Assembly: GCA_964569385.1 (NCBI GenBank)
Contig: CAZMUM010000041.1
Span: 1-45,269 of the forward strand
From: JAADHX01 sp964569385
GTDB taxonomy: Bacteria; Actinomycetota; Acidimicrobiia; Acidimicrobiales; Poriferisodalaceae
Direction of reading: 5' to 3'
DNA: 45,269 bases
Shown one piece after another: positions 40,929-45,269 of this stretch. Under the pieces are notes generated by a model. It was not told the origin of the DNA and searched no databases. It worked only from the letters and a program-made list of their open reading frames with translations. The position numbers and the translations under genes are program-made. Positions within the stretch are counted from its first letter, which is position 1; each line of letters starts with the position of its first letter.

Positions 40929-42425
40929 ATGGGGTTGAGAGCCCGACTGACCGCATTCGTGACCATAGTGTTCGCCGCGGCATTGACCCTTACCGCGTTC
41001 GTGGTTCTCGACTCCGTCGAAAATCGACTAATCGACGACACCCGATCGAGCGCCGAGGGAGTTCTCGCCAACTACCTCGACTCGATCTACGGCGGCATCG
41101 CGACGGTTGGCATTGTCGAGTCTGATCTAACCACGCAGTTCTTCTACCTCGACGATCAGGGTTCCGAGATCGACGAACTCTCCTATTTCAACGCCATCTT
41201 CGCGGACTTCGACGCCGGATTCGCCGAACCACTGACCTCGACTCCTGGAGAAATCGGCGATCCTGTCGACACTGGCGGGTTCGTCAACGTTCGCCCGTTC
41301 GCCGATCAAGGTGCCGGCAATAGCCTGCCCCTCATCCCCCTCATCGGCGGGGTCGACCCTGACACGGGTGTCCTGGTCGATCCGACCGGCGAAGAAATTT
41401 TGCTGTCGTTTGGTCCCGAACCAGTAGGCGAACCGACAAGCATCGACCGAGACGACGATGTTGTGGCTGTGGCCCAGACGCTCAGGCTGACAGATGCTTC
41501 GACAGTAGCGGTCGGGGTTTCGATTCCGCTTCGACCAGTCACCGATAGCCTCGACACCTTTCGACAGTTGCTGTGGATAGCGGTACCGCTATTAGTCGGT
41601 GTTGTTGCCTTGATCACATGGCTGGCTACAAGTCGCGCTCTTCGGCCCGTTGGAGCAATCATCGGCCAGGCCAGCAAGATCACCTCGACGAACATCCATG
41701 AACGTGTTCCAGTGCACGCCGCTAACGACGAGATCAACGCTGTCGCAGCCACGATCAACGGCATGCTGCAACGGCTCGAAGATGCCCAGAACAGCCGCCA
41801 TCAGCTCGTCGCCGATGCCTCTCACGAACTGCGAAGCCCGGTTGCGGCCAGCCAGGCCCAGCTCGATGTGGCCCTTGCCAACCCTGATGAAGCTGACTGG
41901 GTTGCGACGGCCAAGTCTGTTCTGGGCGAACAGCAGCACCTCGGCGCGCTGATTGCCGATCTGTTGGCCCTGAGCAAACTCGATGAGGCAACCCCTGAGC
42001 TCGGCGACGATGTCGACCTTGACGAGATTGTTCTGACCGAGTGCGACCGCCACGACCGAATCACGACGCACATTTCGGCTCCGCAACGGGTGCGCGGAAA
42101 CTCAGAACTTGCCCGTCGGGCCATCCGGAACCTTGTCGACAACGCCGTCCACCACGGCGGCAGCGCTGTTGAAGTGTCGCTCACCTCAATCGACGGATTT
42201 GGCGTTGTTCACGTCGACGACAACGGACCCGGCATTCCCAACGAAGATCGTGAGTCGATTTTCGACCGTTTCGCCAGGCTCGACGATGCCCGCGACCGCG
42301 CCAGCGGAGGCGCAGGGCTTGGCCTGGCCATCGCCCGTCAGATAGCCAAAGCTCATGGCGGCGAAGTTGTCTGCGGCGACAGCCCCCTCGGCGGCGCCCG
42401 CTTTACGATCACATTCGTCCAGTAG
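40929..42425 (+). CDS. Sensor histidine kinase
   Basis: This 498-residue membrane kinase has a first helix at about residues 8-30 and an extracytoplasmic sensor of about 180 acidic residues. The second helix is at about 214-235, followed by a HAMP domain. The HisKA motif VADASHELRSPVAASQ has the phosphorylated His at about residue 299. The ATPase domain carries NLVDNAVHHG (N box), VDDNGPGIP (G1) and GGAGLGLAIARQIAKAHGG (G2). It pairs with the regulator upstream. The extracellular signal is unknown; linkage to a cell-wall-tethered pump suggests envelope or peptide stress. Confidence 0.94.
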   Translation: MGLRARLTAFVTIVFAAALTLTAFVVLDSVENRLIDDTRSSAEGVLANYLDSIYGGIATVGIVESDLTTQFFYLDDQGSEIDELSYFNAIFADFDAGFAEPLTSTPGEIGDPVDTGGFVNVRPFADQGAGNSLPLIPLIGGVDPDTGVLVDPTGEEILLSFGPEPVGEPTSIDRDDDVVAVAQTLRLTDASTVAVGVSIPLRPVTDSLDTFRQLLWIAVPLLVGVVALITWLATSRALRPVGAIIGQASKITSTNIHERVPVHAANDEINAVAATINGMLQRLEDAQNSRHQLVADASHELRSPVAASQAQLDVALANPDEADWVATAKSVLGEQQHLGALIADLLALSKLDEATPELGDDVDLDEIVLTECDRHDRITTHISAPQRVRGNSELARRAIRNLVDNAVHHGGSAVEVSLTSIDGFGVVHVDDNGPGIPNEDRESIFDRFARLDDARDRASGGAGLGLAIARQIAKAHGGEVVCGDSPLGGARFTITFVQ

Positions 42426-42460
42426 GTCGAGCCGCCACATTCGTCCAGTAGGCCGAGCCG
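42410..42460. repeat. 26-bp tandem duplication across the kinase stop codon
   Basis: CACATTCGTCCAGTAGG begins at 42410 and again at 42436, each followed by (T/C)CGAGCCG; 24 of 25 bases match. The first copy contains the end of the histidine kinase gene and its TAG; the second lies just after it. It is a recent local duplication that adds an untranslated copy of the 3' end. Confidence 0.85.
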
Positions 42461-42520
42461 GTTAATGGCACCCGGCGCTGACCGACTGGCTAGGAAGACT
42501 TCTACCTCAGGTGGTTACCC

Positions 42521-45269
42521 GTGTCGCCCGCTCAGAACAAAACAAGTCCCGCTCGCCAACCGTCTCAACTCCACCGGAGCACGACGGCGGTTGTCGCTTT
42601 GTTAGTCATGGCGGCAACATTCGCGATTCCTCATAATGCGGCAGCCGATCCGGCGCCAGCCTCGACGGGCGAGCCCGGTTCGATCTCTGGCACCGTTACC
42701 GATACCGCTGGCCTCGCGGTCTTTGATATCTCAGTCAGCCTCTTCGACTACGCCGGAAGCGTCGTCTCCACGGTCACCCCGGACGAATCGGGTATCTACA
42801 GCTTCAGTGAGGTCGAGCCCGGCAGCTATCGGGTCGGTTTCTCAGGGTTCGCGTACGTAGACGAGTGGAACGACGACCAGGCCGAACTCGAGTCAGCCGC
42901 CTCAATCGAGCTGTCGAACGGCCAAGCGGTCATCGGGATCGATGCGTCGCTTCAGCGACTCGGGTGGATCGAGGGTGTGTTCATCAACGAGTTCTCCTCC
43001 GAAACGTCGAGTACGGTCAGAGCGGGAGGCCGCAGTAACGTGACTACAGCCGATGGGGGCTACCGCATCGACGGCCTCCAACCCGGCGTTCACAACGTTG
43101 TCTTTCAGCCGAGATCGATCTTAGGTCAGACGCACACCGTTGCCGAGGTTGTCGTCGAGCTCGGCCGCGGGACAATCGTCAACCACACCGCCGAGGCGAA
43201 ACCAACGTTCTATGGCCCAGGCCGCATCGCCGGAACGGTCCTCGACACTCGCAGGGAACCGATCTCGCGGGTCGCGATCACTTTCGTTCGCGCCGACTCG
43301 GGTTACTCGTCCGAAGTCGTGACGCAACCTGGCGCCGACGGTGCTTTCGTTTCGTTCGAAGGGTTAGCCGACGGTGACTACTACCTTGTCGTCTCACACC
43401 CCTCCCTCGAAGCTCCCGTCTGGTACCCAAACGGTAGCGACGCCGCAAGTTCGACACCCGTGAACGTTAGCGGCGGCGCCACCACGGCGGGAGTCGAGAT
43501 GACACTCGACGTCGGGTCGATTTCGGGAGTCGTGACCGATGCAGAAGGAGAGCCAATCCCCAGAGTGCGAGTGAAACTGAACCCTGCGCAGTTCGGCTCC
43601 CTCGACGAATACATCACCGGCCCAGACGGGTACTGGACGTTCAGCCCGAGGGTTGATCAGAACTACAGACTGTTCTTTGAGACCTCTCCTTCACGGGCTC
43701 CGATTAACCCCCTTCCACCCGACGTTCCCCAGCCCACGTGGGCCCGCGACTTCGCGAGCGAGTGGTACAGCGAGCTTCACATTCCAGAGTTTCGAGATTT
43801 CAACAGTCTTAACCGTGGGACGGAACTGCGGTACGAGGCAGGAGATCATCTGGTCATCGACACCACGCTCGAGCGGCGAGGTTCCATTAGCGGACGCGTA
43901 ACCAACGAGAGCGGAGAACCGATCGCAGGAATCCGGGTATCGGCCGGCTACGACCACACCACCCTCACCAGTGCCGACGGTAGCTACATCCTGGCTAGGG
44001 TCGACACCGGCTCATACGAGGTTGTATTCAGCAACCAAACTCGGCGATACGTCACTACGTCGTATGTAGACGCAAGCTTGGGTATCGACGAACCCACGCT
44101 GGTCACCTCTACCTTCGGCATCGCCGTCGACGGCATCGACGCAGTCATGGTCGCTTACGGCTCAATCTCTGGGACAGTCACCGATTCGGCCGGCGAACCG
44201 ATCGAGGGAATCCAGGTTTGGGCATCATCGGCGCATCCGGTCAAGACGAACTCAAGCGGCCAATACACCATTAGCGGCCTTCGGGCCGGGCTCACCAATG
44301 TCTTCTTCGAGGACCCAGACGAACGGTACGCATCGGAGGCCTACGACGACGACGTTGGCTTCGTAGGTCGCACTCTCATACCCGTCACACTCGGAGAAGT
44401 CGTAACAGGCATCGACGCCCAGCTCGTGGATGCTGCGTCGTTGGGTGGGCGGATCGTCGACGAGGCTGGCGAACCGATCGAAGGCCTGCTCGTCAAAGCC
44501 GCGAACGAGACTGTTGAGACCGATTCCGACGGCCGTTACGAGATTCGGGGTCTCGTTGCGGGTGACTATCTGATCACCATCACGGATCGGGCCCAGGTTC
44601 ACAGCACTACCTACATTCCAGCCGATGGTCAGTCGGGTGGAACAATTGCTCTGACCACAGCCGAGCGCCGACTGGGGCTCGACACTGCGGTCCTCAAACA
44701 AGGGCGGATCGACGTGCACGTGGTTGACACGGCCGGTCGGCCAATCGCGAACATCGACGTCACGTTGCGAGGTTCGGGCTGCTGCGGTTCAACCAAAAGG
44801 CAAACCGATACCAACGGTCTGTGGACGTTCTTCGTACGGCAACCGGACACCGTCACGCTTAGCGTATCGGACCGATTCGGCCGCTATCTACAGCATTGGT
44901 TCGAAGGCGCCGACTCTTTCGAGGCGGCCCAAAGGATGCAGATCGACCCTGGTTCGGAGCACTCGGTGACCATCGTGGTTCAGCTGGGGGCCGTTGTTTC
45001 TGGAACGCTCACCGGTATCGACGGCGCTGGAATTGCAAACTCGAACGTCCTTGTCGAATCGTCCGACGGAGCCCCCGTACAACACGCGAGAACCGACGTT
45101 CTCGGACGTTGGACAGTGTTCGGACTTCAGCCTGGAAGTTATGTTGTCAGCTATCGTGGCGATCCCACTTCGGGCGACCACTATTGGGGCGATGCCGCCA
45201 CGTTGGCCGAAGCCGCCGTTCTAGAACTTGGTGCCGACACCGTCACGAACAATATCGACATCACGCTCA
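42521..45269 (+). CDS. Large secreted protein with repeated Cna-B/carboxypeptidase-regulatory-like domains (3' truncated)
   Basis: A continuous frame runs from a GTG (42521), preceded by AGGTGG, to the window end: 916 codons without a stop. Residues about 22-45 form a signal peptide (TAVVALLVMAATFAIPHNAAA). At least nine beta-sandwich units follow, each opening with a GSISGxVTDxxGEPI-type strand. Examples start near 53 (GSISGTVTDTAG), 332 (GSISGVVTDAEGEPI), then GSISGRVTNESGEPI and GSISGTVTDSAGEPI, and each has a DGxYxIxGLxxGxYxVxF turn. The family is used in surface stalks, adhesins and carrier domains. No catalytic domain is seen in the visible part; an anchor or effector domain may lie beyond the edge. 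Confidence 0.85.
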   Translation, partial: MSPAQNKTSPARQPSQLHRSTTAVVALLVMAATFAIPHNAAADPAPASTGEPGSISGTVTDTAGLAVFDISVSLFDYAGSVVSTVTPDESGIYSFSEVEPGSYRVGFSGFAYVDEWNDDQAELESAASIELSNGQAVIGIDASLQRLGWIEGVFINEFSSETSSTVRAGGRSNVTTADGGYRIDGLQPGVHNVVFQPRSILGQTHTVAEVVVELGRGTIVNHTAEAKPTFYGPGRIAGTVLDTRREPISRVAITFVRADSGYSSEVVTQPGADGAFVSFEGLADGDYYLVVSHPSLEAPVWYPNGSDAASSTPVNVSGGATTAGVEMTLDVGSISGVVTDAEGEPIPRVRVKLNPAQFGSLDEYITGPDGYWTFSPRVDQNYRLFFETSPSRAPINPLPPDVPQPTWARDFASEWYSELHIPEFRDFNSLNRGTELRYEAGDHLVIDTTLERRGSISGRVTNESGEPIAGIRVSAGYDHTTLTSADGSYILARVDTGSYEVVFSNQTRRYVTTSYVDASLGIDEPTLVTSTFGIAVDGIDAVMVAYGSISGTVTDSAGEPIEGIQVWASSAHPVKTNSSGQYTISGLRAGLTNVFFEDPDERYASEAYDDDVGFVGRTLIPVTLGEVVTGIDAQLVDAASLGGRIVDEAGEPIEGLLVKAANETVETDSDGRYEIRGLVAGDYLITITDRAQVHSTTYIPADGQSGGTIALTTAERRLGLDTAVLKQGRIDVHVVDTAGRPIANIDVTLRGSGCCGSTKRQTDTNGLWTFFVRQPDTVTLSVSDRFGRYLQHWFEGADSFEAAQRMQIDPGSEHSVTIVVQLGAVVSGTLTGIDGAGIANSNVLVESSDGAPVQHARTDVLGRWTVFGLQPGSYVVSYRGDPTSGDHYWGDAATLAEAAVLELGADTVTNNIDITL

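Overview
The window reads as a chromosomal segment of a GC-rich actinobacterium, most likely a marine or freshwater Acidimicrobiia (Ilumatobacter-like) lineage. This placement is inferred from gene content: a DUF222/13E12-type HNH protein, an F420-type LLM oxidoreductase, many acyl-CoA, Baeyer-Villiger and SDR enzymes, AbiEi/DUF559 proteins, and secreted proteins with YWLLGxDGGVFxFG repeats. I could not run a taxonomic search. About 45 genes or gene remnants are supported. No rRNA, tRNA or CRISPR was seen.

Layout. 1-8146: a 5'-truncated HNH endonuclease gene, then scattered degradative enzymes (acyl-CoA ligase and BVMO-like monooxygenase on the minus strand, amidohydrolase, amidase, enoyl-CoA hydratase). 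8143-11080: a tight plus-strand module of CotH-kinase lipoprotein, DUF4956 membrane protein and VTC/CYTH polyphosphate-polymerase-like protein. 11077-16404: MFS transporter, class V aminotransferase, TauE/SafE permease, two SDRs and a DUF1348 protein. 16659-25379: a long plus-strand series of acyl-CoA dehydrogenase, BVMO, M20 peptidase, APH-like kinase, fatty acid desaturase, LLM oxidoreductase and ZIP transporter. A previously unrecognised conserved structured motif occurs twice here, before the dehydrogenase operon and before the LLM gene. 25452-26566: an AbiEi-DUF559 gene bounded by two inverted copies of a 51-bp self-complementary repeat. 26588-31654: Dabb protein, beta-carbonic anhydrase, two DUF202 membrane proteins, epoxide-hydrolase-like enzyme, a three-cupredoxin multicopper oxidase with a Crp/Fnr-like and a DosR-like site upstream, and purine nucleoside phosphorylase.

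31731-36282 is a plasticity zone. It holds remnants of an NfuA/HesB-like gene and of an ATP-grasp gene, two overlapping secreted propeller-like repeat proteins (one a zinc metalloprotease whose signal peptide is put out of frame by a C9 tract), an 8-bp tandem repeat, an ISXO2/IS1595-type transposase relic and a small zinc-finger ORF. 36321-42425 is a well-ordered envelope-stress-like locus: lipoprotein, peptidoglycan-binding adaptor, ABC ATPase and MacB-like permease, all joined by 4-bp overlaps. It is divergent from an OmpR-type regulator and sensor kinase, with six TGAGA half-sites between them. From 42521 to the window end runs a large secreted protein made of repeated Cna-B/carboxypeptidase-regulatory-like domains; it has no stop codon inside the window.

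The most novel signals, in my judgement, are the paired structured motif (16482-16543 and 23504-23565), the palindromic inverted repeats flanking the DUF559 gene, the C9 phase-type tract in the metalloprotease signal peptide, the phased TGAGA operator and the double regulatory site before the multicopper oxidase.
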